Below are positions 13,541 through 20,775 of a stretch of DNA of 25,161 bases, one piece after another. Made by a program: the position numbers and the translations under genes. Source of the stretch: an uncultured Collinsella sp. (GTDB lineage: Bacteria > Actinomycetota > Coriobacteriia > Coriobacteriales > Coriobacteriaceae); contig CAUHFS010000036.1 in the NCBI GenBank assembly GCA_959605475.1, positions 1 to 25,161 on the forward strand. Direction: 5' to 3'. The notes below the pieces were generated by a model that was not told where the DNA came from, made no database searches, and saw nothing but the letters and a program-made list of their open reading frames with translations. The number at the start of each line of letters is the position of its first letter. Positions within the stretch are counted from its first letter, which is position 1.

Positions 13541-15421
13541 ATGATTGAGTTGCTCAGGCGTTTTGGTGGTAAGTTTCGCCGGTATATGGTGATTGGCCCT
13601 GCGTGCAAGTTGATCGAAGTGATTTTTGACCTGCTGACGCCGCTGGTGATTGCCCAGATGATCGATAAGGGCATTGGCTCGCACGACGTGAATGCCGTTA
13701 TCCACTACGGCATGGTACTTGGCGCCATGGCTGTGATCGGCATCTCGTTTACGCTCGTCTGCCAAAAGATGGCGGCGCTGACCTCGCAGGGCATGGGCAC
13801 CGATATCCGTGGTGCACTCTACCAGCACATCAACAAGCTGAGCTATGCCGAACTCGATCGCTTTGGCACGCCGTCGCTCATCACGCGCATCACCAACGAC
13901 GTCAATCAGGTGCAGCTTGCCGTGGCGCTGGGCGTGCGCATGCTCATCCGCTGGCCTTTCCTGGCGGTGGGCTCCATGATTGCGGCCCTTGCCATCGACC
14001 TTAAGCTCGGCATGATCTTTTTGATTTGCACGCCCGCCATCGGCTTGGTGTTTTGGTTTGTCATGGCGCGCTGCATCCCGTACTACAAGCAGCTGCAGGC
14101 AAAGCTCGATCGCATCGCACTCATCTGTCGCGAGGGGCTTTCGGGCGCCCGCGTGGTCCGAGCCTTTGTGCGCGAGGATCACGAGCGCGAGCGTTTTGCC
14201 CAGGCAGCCGATGACCAGGCGCATACCGCCATCGCGGTGGGCAAGCTCTCGTCGATTCTTAATCCCGTCACGTTTTTGGTGATGAACCTGGGCGTGTGCG
14301 CCATCCTGTGGGTGGGCGGCGTCCAGGTCAACGTGGGCGAGCTCACGCAGGGCCAGGTCATGGCGTTCGTCAACTACATGACGCAGACCCTGACCTCCAT
14401 CGTGTATGTCGCCAACCTGGTCGTGGTCTTTACCAAGGCGAGCGCCAGCGCGTCGCGTCTCAACGAGGTGCTCAATTGCGTGCCGAGCATTACCGACGAG
14501 GGCAACCAGCCGGTTGCGCTGCCCGAGCCGAGCGCGATGGGCAGCGCTGTTTCGGTTCCCGCGCTGAGCTTCAGCCATGCGAGCTTCTCCTTTGGCGCGG
14601 GCGCCGCCAACGCCGTCAATGACGTGACCCTGGAGCTGCCGCTGGGCAAAACGCTCGGCATTATCGGCGGCACGGGCAGCGGTAAGTCGACGCTCGTCTC
14701 GCTTATCCCGCGCCTGTACGACACGGGCGCCGGCAGCGTGAGCGTAATGGGCGCCGACGTGCGCGCCTGGCCGCTCGATCAGCTGCGCCATGTGGTCGCG
14801 ACCGTACCGCAGCGCGCGTCGCTCGTGAGCGGCACGATCCGCAGCAACCTAACCTGGCGCGATGAGTCGGCGACCGACGAGGAGCTTTGGGCGGCGCTCG
14901 ATATGGCGCAGGCCAGCGAGTTCGTGCGCAACAAGCCGCAGGGTCTGGACGCGCCGGTCGAGGCGGGCGGCAAGAACTTTAGCGGTGGCCAGCGCCAGCG
15001 CCTGACCATTGCGCGTGCCTTGGTGGGCTCGCCGCAGATCCTGATCATGGACGACTCCGCCTCGGCGCTCGACTTTAAGACCGACGCAGCGCTTCGCCAC
15101 GCCATCCGCGAGCGCAGCGTGCGCGGTGCCGCCGAGGGCGGGCTCCCGCTGACCACGGTGATCGTGAGCCAGCGCGTCTCGACCGTGCGCGATGCCGACA
15201 TGATCTGCGTGCTCGACCACGGCTCGGTCGCGGGCCTGGGTACGCACGACGAGCTGTACGCAAGCTGCCAGCTCTATCGCGAGATTTGCCAGTCGCAGCT
15301 TCGCCGCGAGGAGCTCGAGGGTCAGCAGGGGAGCGCGGCGTCCGCGCTCGCCCCAAGCCCCGTGCCCGCCTCAGGCGCCGCGTGCGCTCCGGCATTCACT
15401 TGCGCAAAGGAGGGCTGCTAA
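13541..15421 (+). CDS. ABC exporter half-transporter, degenerate-site subunit (pair 2)
   Basis: A 626-residue fused permease and ATPase, paralogous in design to the product of 2191-3927. Six membrane helices lie in about residues 10-300. The ATPase has Walker A GGTGSGKST (376-384), Q-loop VPQRASLV, signature SGGQ (481-484) and Walker B ILIMDD with D505 where the catalytic Glu should be. Q544 replaces the switch His (VSQRVST). It would be the non-catalytic half of a heterodimer with the next gene product. ATG 13541 is chosen because AGGGAG lies about 10 bases upstream; a TTG at 13508 in the same frame has no good site. The last 40 residues are an Ala/Pro-rich tail. The substrate is unknown; drugs, peptides or lipids are typical of the class. 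Confidence 0.9.
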   Translation: MIELLRRFGGKFRRYMVIGPACKLIEVIFDLLTPLVIAQMIDKGIGSHDVNAVIHYGMVLGAMAVIGISFTLVCQKMAALTSQGMGTDIRGALYQHINKLSYAELDRFGTPSLITRITNDVNQVQLAVALGVRMLIRWPFLAVGSMIAALAIDLKLGMIFLICTPAIGLVFWFVMARCIPYYKQLQAKLDRIALICREGLSGARVVRAFVREDHERERFAQAADDQAHTAIAVGKLSSILNPVTFLVMNLGVCAILWVGGVQVNVGELTQGQVMAFVNYMTQTLTSIVYVANLVVVFTKASASASRLNEVLNCVPSITDEGNQPVALPEPSAMGSAVSVPALSFSHASFSFGAGAANAVNDVTLELPLGKTLGIIGGTGSGKSTLVSLIPRLYDTGAGSVSVMGADVRAWPLDQLRHVVATVPQRASLVSGTIRSNLTWRDESATDEELWAALDMAQASEFVRNKPQGLDAPVEAGGKNFSGGQRQRLTIARALVGSPQILIMDDSASALDFKTDAALRHAIRERSVRGAAEGGLPLTTVIVSQRVSTVRDADMICVLDHGSVAGLGTHDELYASCQLYREICQSQLRREELEGQQGSAASALAPSPVPASGAACAPAFTCAKEGC

Positions 15422-17281
15422 ATGAACCCGTATACTTCTTCCGGTTCGGTCGCCACGATGACGGCCAACGTGTCCGGCAACGATAACCTCAACGACTTGG
15501 GTGACGGTCCGCGCCAGCCCGGCGATCCCGAGCGCTATCCCGCCGGTGCGGTAACTCGCCGCCTGCTGGGCTACGTTCGTCCGCATCGCATTTCGTTTAC
15601 GGCGTCGTTTGTGAGCGCCGCCATCTCGGTGATCTTGCAACTCTATACGCCCATCCTCATCGGCGAGGGCATCGACCTCATCGTTGCCGCCGGGCAGGTG
15701 GACTTTGACGCACTGTTGCCGCTCGTTACCAAGCTCGCGATTGTCGTGGTGGGCGCGGCGGCCTTCCAGTGGCTGCAGGGCTACTGCGTCAACCGTCTGT
15801 CCTACGAGACGGTGCGCGACATGCGCGTGGAGGCGAGCGACAAACTCAGCCGCATGCCGCTCAGCTTTATCGACAGCCATGCCCACGGCGACCTCATGAG
15901 CCGCGTAGTCAACGACGTCGACCAAGTGGGCGACGGTCTGCTGCAGGGCTTTACGCAGCTCTTTACCGGCGTCATCACCATCGTGGGCACGCTCGCGTTT
16001 ATGCTCTCCATCAAGCTGACCATGACGCTTGTGGTGGTGCTCGTCACGCCGCTTTCCATCTTTGCGGCCGGTGCCATCGCCAAACTTTCCAATAAGAGCT
16101 TTACGGCACAGCAGCGCATCCAAGGCCAGCTCGGTGGCCATATCGAGGAGTATGTGGGCGAGCAGAAGCTGGTGGATGCGTTTGCCTATGGCCCGAACGC
16201 TCAACAGCGCTTTGATGCCCTTAACGCCGAGCTCTATACGGCAGGTGAGCGCGCGCAGTTTATGGGCTCGCTCTCCAACCCCGGCACGCGCTTTATCAAT
16301 AACATCATCTATGCCGTGGTCGCTGTGATCGGCTGCGCGGGCGTGATCACGGGCGTGCCTGCGGCGCTCACGGTGGGCGGCGTGCAGATCTTCCTGTCCT
16401 ACGCCAACCAGTACACTAAGCCGTTCAACGAGGTCACGAACGTCATCACGCAGATCCAGACTGCGTACGCCTCGGCGCGCCGCATGTTTGCACTGCTCGA
16501 TGCGCGCGAGCAGGAGCCCGATGCGCTAGATGCCGTGGAACTTGCCGCCCCGCAGGGTGAGGTGACCTTTGAACATGTGGACTTTAGCTATGTGCCCGAC
16601 CGCAAGCTGCTGCAGGATGTCTGCATCGAGGCTAAACCCGGCATGCGCTTTGCCCTGGTCGGTCCTACGGGCTGTGGCAAGACAACGCTCATCAATTTGC
16701 TGCTGCGGTTCTACGATATCGACGCCGGTCGCATTGCGGTCGATGGCCGTTCCTCGCGTGACTACACGCGCGCAAGCCTGCGCCGCGCCTTTGGCATGGT
16801 GCTGCAGGACACATGGCTGTTCGAGGGCACGGTGGCGGACAACATCGCTTACGGTTGCCCAGGAGCCGCGCGCGAGCAGGTTATCGAGGCCGCCAAGCGC
16901 GCGCACGCGCACAAGTTTATCGTGCAGCTGCCAGGCGGCTACGATACGGTAATCGGCGAGGACGGCGGCACGTTTAGCCAGGGTCAAAAACAGCTGCTGT
17001 GCATCGCGCGCGTCATGCTCACCGATCCGGCGATTCTGCTGCTGGACGAGGCGACGTCGAGCATCGATACGCGTACCGAGCTGCAGGTGCAGGCGGCATT
17101 CGACGAGCTCATGGCCGGTCGTACGAGCTTTGTCGTGGCGCACCGCCTGAGCACCATCCGCAACGCCGACTGCATTCTGGTGATGCGCGACGGCGAGATT
17201 ATCGAGCGCGGCACGCACGACGAGCTGCTCGCGGCAGGCGGCTTCTACGCCGAGCTCTACCGCAGCCAGTTTGCCCAGTAG
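15422..17281 (+). CDS. ABC exporter half-transporter, catalytic subunit (pair 2)
   Basis: A 619-residue partner of the preceding gene. Its ATG follows the upstream TAA directly, with AAAGGAGGGC ahead, so the two are translated from one message. Residues 1-45 are a polar cytosolic lead-in, the transmembrane domain spans about 46-350, and the ATPase follows: Walker A GPTGCGKTT (414-422), Q-loop LQDTWLF, degenerate signature SQGQ (519-522), Walker B ILLLDE with catalytic E543, and H574 (VAHRLST). The canonical Glu and His here and the canonical signature in the partner would build the one competent ATP site. It lacks the acidic N-terminal extension seen in the pair 1 counterpart. Confidence 0.9.
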   Translation: MNPYTSSGSVATMTANVSGNDNLNDLGDGPRQPGDPERYPAGAVTRRLLGYVRPHRISFTASFVSAAISVILQLYTPILIGEGIDLIVAAGQVDFDALLPLVTKLAIVVVGAAAFQWLQGYCVNRLSYETVRDMRVEASDKLSRMPLSFIDSHAHGDLMSRVVNDVDQVGDGLLQGFTQLFTGVITIVGTLAFMLSIKLTMTLVVVLVTPLSIFAAGAIAKLSNKSFTAQQRIQGQLGGHIEEYVGEQKLVDAFAYGPNAQQRFDALNAELYTAGERAQFMGSLSNPGTRFINNIIYAVVAVIGCAGVITGVPAALTVGGVQIFLSYANQYTKPFNEVTNVITQIQTAYASARRMFALLDAREQEPDALDAVELAAPQGEVTFEHVDFSYVPDRKLLQDVCIEAKPGMRFALVGPTGCGKTTLINLLLRFYDIDAGRIAVDGRSSRDYTRASLRRAFGMVLQDTWLFEGTVADNIAYGCPGAAREQVIEAAKRAHAHKFIVQLPGGYDTVIGEDGGTFSQGQKQLLCIARVMLTDPAILLLDEATSSIDTRTELQVQAAFDELMAGRTSFVVAHRLSTIRNADCILVMRDGEIIERGTHDELLAAGGFYAELYRSQFAQ

Positions 17282-17297
17282 GGACTACCGATTAGCG

Positions 17298-17316
17298 GCA
17301 GATGGTTTACATCTGC
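17298..17316 (+). terminator. Weak hairpin after the second exporter operon
   Basis: GCAGATG (17298-17304) pairs with CATCTGC (17310-17316) around GTTTA, 17 bases after the stop. No T run follows, so termination is doubtful and some read-through into the flavodoxin-like gene is possible. No convincing promoter was found in 17317-17386. Confidence 0.3.
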
Positions 17317-17392
17317 GTCGTTAGTACTAAGATATTCATCTAATAAATTGCATTAGTGGCTTTAGTTTTGGGGGAAACGAGGCAACGTGACT

Positions 17393-17944
17393 ATGACGTG
17401 CTCTCTGGTGGTTAACAGCAAGAGCGGTAATACCAGGATGGTTTCGGGCGCGATCAAGCGCGCTCTGCAGGCTGCGGGTGTTGAGTTTGTCCATGCCGCG
17501 GCGTTGAGCGACGATGCGGATGCAGATCAGGTTGCGCTCGAGGCGCAGGGCGCCTGCACGGCCGACACAGTGCTCGTCGGTTTTTGGTGCGACAAGGGCG
17601 CGTGCACGCCTTCGGTCGCGGCGTTGCTCTCCGCCTTGCACGGCAAGCGCGTCTTTCTGTTTGGCACCTGCGGCTTTGGGGCCGACCAGAGCTATTACCA
17701 GCAGATTATTGATCGCGTAACTTCCAATTTGGCTGGGGATGCCGAGCTTGCGGGCTGGGCGATGTGCCAGGGCAAGATGGGCCCCGCGGTCAAGCAGCGC
17801 TACGAGGCCATGCTCGAGCAAGATCCCGAAAACGTCCGATTTAAGATGCTGCTCGACAACTGGGTTGCCGCGAAGGACCATCCCACCAAGGAAGACCTGG
17901 ATAACATGGCTGCAGCCGCAAAAAAGGCCGTTTTGGGCGAATAA
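17393..17944 (+). CDS. Flavodoxin-like protein
   Basis: A 183-residue cytosolic protein with a flavodoxin fold, expected to bind FMN and carry electrons to an unknown partner. The phosphate-binding loop is NSKSGNTRMV at about residues 8-17, and the later flavin loop is LFGTCGFGADQSYY near 95-108. The C-terminal half (GPAVKQRYEAM, NWVAAKDHPTKEDL) is typical of the flavodoxin_3-like group and absent from short classical flavodoxins. Two extra cysteines, in FWCDKGAC, are notable. ATG 17393 is used, but a GTG at 17387 in the same frame is equally possible because the GAGG site lies between the two optimal spacings. Some relatives act in bilirubin reduction (BilS); nothing nearby supports that role here. 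Confidence 0.8.
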   Translation: MTCSLVVNSKSGNTRMVSGAIKRALQAAGVEFVHAAALSDDADADQVALEAQGACTADTVLVGFWCDKGACTPSVAALLSALHGKRVFLFGTCGFGADQSYYQQIIDRVTSNLAGDAELAGWAMCQGKMGPAVKQRYEAMLEQDPENVRFKMLLDNWVAAKDHPTKEDLDNMAAAAKKAVLGE

Positions 17945-17987
17945 CTTCGCCGCTTGCGGTGCCGCGCGTTCAATCGTACAAACGTGA

Positions 17988-18014
17988 AAGCCTCGAGATT
18001 CTCGAGGCTTTTTT
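17988..18014 (+). terminator. Terminator of the flavodoxin-like gene
   Basis: AAGCCTCGAG (17988-17997) pairs perfectly with CTCGAGGCTT (18001-18010) around ATT, followed by a T run. Confidence 0.9.
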
Positions 18015-18030
18015 CTTAACACGGGGTTGT

Positions 18031-18262
18031 GGAAGCTGCGTCCCGGAATTTGCCTTTGGAATGGGATGCCGTTTCCGGTTGAGGGACTCTGTGGAAAATG
18101 CATCCCAGTATTCGGCTGAGAAATGGGATGTAGTTTCCGGTTGAGGGCCTTGGCGGAAAGAGCGACCCGGAATTTGTGATCGAAGCGGGATGTGGCTTCC
18201 CAACGGGGCCACAAGCGGAAACCGCATCCCATTTCGCAAGCGAATTCTGGGACACGGTTTTC
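18031..18262. repeat. Four tandem 62-bp units, each an imperfect palindrome
   Basis: Units begin at 18031, 18093, 18155 and 18217, an exact 62-base period. Each has a 14-base arm like GGAAANNGCATCCC, an 18-base centre and a 14-base arm like GGGATGNNGTTTCC (46 bases in all), then a 16-base linker (GGTTGAGGG...). The fourth unit's centre resembles the reverse complement of the second's. No coding frame runs through the array. It lies between the flavodoxin terminator and the surface-protein operon. Confidence 0.8.
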
Positions 18263-18328
18263 AGAGGGTTATGGGCTGCGAGCTACATGAGGCTGTCATA
18301 AAACTTCAGTAAAAGGGGGCGGAAATAA

Positions 18329-18430
18329 ATGGCACTTCCAGCAATTTGTTTTAATGTGGGGGGGGGGGGTACCATTATTTTAGTTCCGCAAAAATCTATT
18401 CCTCTATGGGGAAGTTACGTAGGGGGTTAG
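18329..18430 (+). CDS. Possible 33-residue ORF containing a poly-G tract
   Basis: ATG 18329 is 9 bases after AAAAGGGGG (18311-18319), a fair ribosome-binding site, and the frame runs 33 codons to TAG 18428. The peptide is hydrophobic with a run of four glycines encoded by the G tract at 18358-18369. Any change of the tract by one or two bases would alter the frame. I recognise no family, and the surrounding 18280-18500 stretch is AT-rich and may simply be non-coding. Confidence 0.25.
   Translation: MALPAICFNVGGGGTIILVPQKSIPLWGSYVGG
18358..18369 (+). repeat. Run of 12 G (possible slippage tract)
   Basis: Twelve consecutive G, preceded by AATGT and followed by TACC, in AT-rich DNA. TTGTTT (18346-18351) and TACCAT (18370-18375) flank it at 18 bases, so it could lie in a promoter spacer; it also lies within a small possible ORF. 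Tracts of this length are prone to slippage in the cell and to errors in sequencing. Confidence 0.75.
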
Positions 18431-18511
18431 TCACAAATATTGGATAAAACAGACCAATTTGGGGATAAATGACCACTTACGTCAAAATAGGTAGCATTTA
18501 GCGACAAAACA

Positions 18512-18540
18512 TTGAAAAATGTGTAGCACATCGCTATGTT
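18512..18540 (+). promoter_or_regulatory. Promoter of the sipW operon with a central palindrome
   Basis: TTGAAA (18512-18517) and TATGTT (18535-18540) are exactly 17 bases apart. Between them is the palindrome ATGTG-TAG-CACAT (18519-18531), placed as a repressor site would be. Transcription would start near 18547, giving a leader of about 120 bases before the signal peptidase gene. Confidence 0.55.
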
Positions 18541-18666
18541 TTTATTAGGAAAAGATTCCAAATTGGCTTATTTCGGACTCACTTTTCAAGCGCCTTGCGG
18601 TTCCTGTTGAAACTTGCTGACCTTTGGATGGGTCGAATAGGTCCTCAAGGGGGATGAATTATCACT

Positions 18667-19224
18667 TTGACGGCGCGTAGACTCAAACGATTTATTGCAC
18701 TTTTGAGTAGCTTGGCGTTCGCGCTTGTCATAGCCCTTGCCGTCGTTTCTTTTGTTCCTCGCGCATTTGGATACACGCCTTTTGCTGTGCTTTCGGGCTC
18801 TATGGAACCCGAGCTTCCCGTTGGCTCCATGGTGTTTGTCCGCCAGGTTGAGCCAACGGATATTGCCGTGGGCGACAATGCAACCTTTTACCGATCGGAC
18901 GGCGCCGTGGTGACGCACCAGGTGTATCAGATCGACCCTGTGGCGCAGATGATCGGCACGCAGGGAATTGCGAACAAAAATGCAGACGGAAGCATCATGC
19001 ACGATGCCGAGCAGACGCCTTTTTCGAGTGTTATCGGCACTGTTTCTTTTTGTGTCCCTTACCTGGGCTTCGTCAACGCATATTGCACGACGATGCCCGG
19101 TTTGCTTGTTGTGGTGGCCGTTCTGACGCTGCTGATCGCGGCGTCGATAGTGCTCGATCGGATGGTTCCCGACGAGCCTGCGGGCAAGCATACCCGCGTG
19201 CATGCGAGGGAGCGGCGTTCATAG
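18667..19224 (+). CDS. sipW: Signal peptidase I of the SipW / ER type
   Basis: A 185-residue membrane serine protease that removes signal peptides from exported proteins, probably those of the two genes after it. An N-terminal membrane helix (about 8-30) is followed by the catalytic domain with the nucleophile S45 in SGSMEP. H84 (VVTHQV) stands in place of the usual bacterial lysine, which defines the SipW/archaeal/ER class, and an Asp-containing block (NKNADGS) follows. A second membrane helix lies near 142-163 and the tail is basic. The start is awkward: an in-frame TGA at 18655 forces a TTG start at 18667, with AAGGGGG 13 bases upstream. That site instead suits an ATG at 18654 that makes only an 8-codon ORF overlapping the TTG. 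Coupled translation is possible. Confidence 0.88.
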   Translation: MTARRLKRFIALLSSLAFALVIALAVVSFVPRAFGYTPFAVLSGSMEPELPVGSMVFVRQVEPTDIAVGDNATFYRSDGAVVTHQVYQIDPVAQMIGTQGIANKNADGSIMHDAEQTPFSSVIGTVSFCVPYLGFVNAYCTTMPGLLVVVAVLTLLIAASIVLDRMVPDEPAGKHTRVHARERRS

Positions 19225-19294
19225 CGGCAGGGAAAAGCGTCGGCGGCGGTAGGGGCCGTTGCCGGGGAAAACGATTCTCGAAAGGAAGAGAACG

Positions 19295-20035
19295 ATGGAA
19301 AACAAGAAGAAAAAGCGCTACGGCATCATTGCCGCCCTGCTGCTGTTGGTGCTGGCTGCCGGTGTGGGCACCTATGCATGGCTGTCGGCTGATCAGTCGC
19401 TGGAGAACGTGTTTACGATCGGCAAATTTGAGACTCCCGAGAAGAAGCCTGATGAGAATGAACCCACCAAGCCTGGTAAGCAGGATAACGTCGACAAAGC
19501 TTATCTGTTCGAGACCAAGTGGAATAAGGACGAAGACCACAAGATGGTCCCTGGTTCCTCGATGGATAAGAACCCGAATGTTGGCATTGGGAAGGGTTCC
19601 GACGACGCTTATGTGTTCATCTATGTGAAGAACGCTGTGGTCAACGATAACGCGTCCTATGCCAAGACTCCGTGCTTTGAGCTCGGTTCCAATTGGAAGG
19701 CGGTCGAAGGGGAGACCAGTCAGAACGCTGATGGCAAGTATGTGAGCGGTCTGTTCATGTATGCAAAGAACGCCTTGAACGGCCCTGCAGTCCTGAAAGC
19801 TGACGCTACTCAGGATGTCTACACCGACGAGCTCTTTAACAAGGTTATGATTCCCAGCGAAATGACGAGCAAGGATGTTGTCTCGGGCCAGGACGGTACG
19901 GGCAAGAAGATTGAGCCTAAGATTGTCGTTTCCGCCTACATCTTCGGCGACGGCCAGAAGGGCGAAGAGACCAGCGCTGCCGCCAATGCCCTTAAGCAGG
20001 CCAAGGCTTGGGCCAAGAAACAGGCTCAGGCTTAA
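19295..20035 (+). CDS. TasA/camelysin-like SipW-dependent secreted protein
   Basis: A 246-residue exported protein, likely the main fibre or matrix component. After a KKKKR start comes a hydrophobic stretch (10-24) ending GTYAWLSADQSLENVF, the typical SipW-dependent signal seen in TasA and CalY. The mature part has the following NVFTIGKFE strand and a Lys/Asp/Gly-rich beta-type domain, and ends in an Ala/Lys/Gln-rich tail. Assignment rests on the signal type and the adjacent signal peptidase; overall similarity to TasA is not obvious. ATG 19295 has AAAGGAAGAG 5 bases upstream. Codon use is strongly biased (AAG, GAC, GGT, TCC), as in highly expressed genes, and a very strong terminator follows. 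Both fit an abundant structural protein. Confidence 0.75.
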   Translation: MENKKKKRYGIIAALLLLVLAAGVGTYAWLSADQSLENVFTIGKFETPEKKPDENEPTKPGKQDNVDKAYLFETKWNKDEDHKMVPGSSMDKNPNVGIGKGSDDAYVFIYVKNAVVNDNASYAKTPCFELGSNWKAVEGETSQNADGKYVSGLFMYAKNALNGPAVLKADATQDVYTDELFNKVMIPSEMTSKDVVSGQDGTGKKIEPKIVVSAYIFGDGQKGEETSAAANALKQAKAWAKKQAQA

Positions 20036-20044
20036 TCCCTCCCC

Positions 20045-20104
20045 ACCGAGATCCCGGCCCGCTCCCCATCCCCATTTTCGGGCCGGGATCTCGGTCCCCT
20101 TTTT
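20045..20104 (+). terminator. Strong terminator inside the sipW operon
   Basis: A perfect 17-bp stem (20045-20061 with 20079-20095) around a 17-base loop, followed by CCCCTTTTT. It starts 10 bases after the TasA-like gene and 30 bases before the next start, so it probably reduces transcription of the downstream genes relative to the TasA-like one. Confidence 0.85.
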
Positions 20105-20124
20105 ATCGACGATTGGCGAACGTA

Positions 20125-20772
20125 ATGCTCAACAATCTTTCCGACAATCAGAAACGCACCTTGGCGCTTGCCGCGATGGCGCTGTTGGCCCTGGCGTGCC
20201 TGTGCGGCACGCTGGCTTTTACCGTTGATATGGTTCCGGCGAACAACGTTCTATCGTTTGGCAGCGTGAAGGTACGAGTCTGCGAATACACCCTCAACGA
20301 GCAGGGCGAGGAGATTCCGTTTGAGCCCAACGAGCACGGGGACTATCCCGACACCAAAGCCGGGGGTTCTGACATCAGCCGCATTGTGCGCGTGGAGAAC
20401 GTCGGCTCGCAGCCTGAGTACGTTCGCGCGCGCCTGCGCATGAAGTCAGTGGCACCCGACGGCTCGTGCGCGGATGCCTCGGGCAACGTTGCGTTTCATG
20501 TGGACGCGGGCGAGGGGTCCCCGTGGATCGATGGCGGCGATGGGTGGTACTACTACCGCGGATTGGATGGGCGTGGCGGCGTGCTCGACCCCGGCGCCAT
20601 GACGGAAAGCCTCATGGACTCGCTGCGCTTTGTGGACGACTACCACGATGCCGCGCGCGGCGGCTCCTTCAGGCTCGATATCGATGTGCAGGCCGTGCAG
20701 GCCAAAAACCAGCAGGAAAGCGATACCGTCCTCGACGTTCTCGACGTCGTGGGTTGGCCGGAGGCGAACTAG
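20125..20772 (+). CDS. Second SipW-dependent secreted protein
   Basis: A 215-residue exported protein. A short polar start (MLNNLSDNQKRT) and a hydrophobic segment (about 13-31) end in CGTLAFTVDMVPANNVLSFG, the same kind of signal as in the preceding protein. The mature domain begins with a beta strand (SVKVRVCEYTLNEQGEEIPF), followed by IVRVENVGSQPEYVRARL, as in TasA/camelysin-like proteins, where VxNxG blocks recur. It could be a minor subunit, an anchor or an assembly factor, by analogy with the two-component TasA-TapA system, which is inference. ATG 20125 has only a weak ribosome-binding site, and the gene lies just after a strong terminator, so expression may be low. It ends 3 bases before the next start. 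Confidence 0.7.
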   Translation: MLNNLSDNQKRTLALAAMALLALACLCGTLAFTVDMVPANNVLSFGSVKVRVCEYTLNEQGEEIPFEPNEHGDYPDTKAGGSDISRIVRVENVGSQPEYVRARLRMKSVAPDGSCADASGNVAFHVDAGEGSPWIDGGDGWYYYRGLDGRGGVLDPGAMTESLMDSLRFVDDYHDAARGGSFRLDIDVQAVQAKNQQESDTVLDVLDVVGWPEAN

Positions 20773-20775
20773 CCT

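Noticed and set aside
17393..17944. Naming the flavodoxin-like gene bilS
   Set aside because: Only general similarity of the fold is visible; no bilirubin reductase gene lies nearby.
18031..18262. CRISPR array
   Set aside because: The period is exactly 62 bases, but the repeated parts are diverged and palindromic, the 16-base linkers are also similar to each other, and no cas gene is present.
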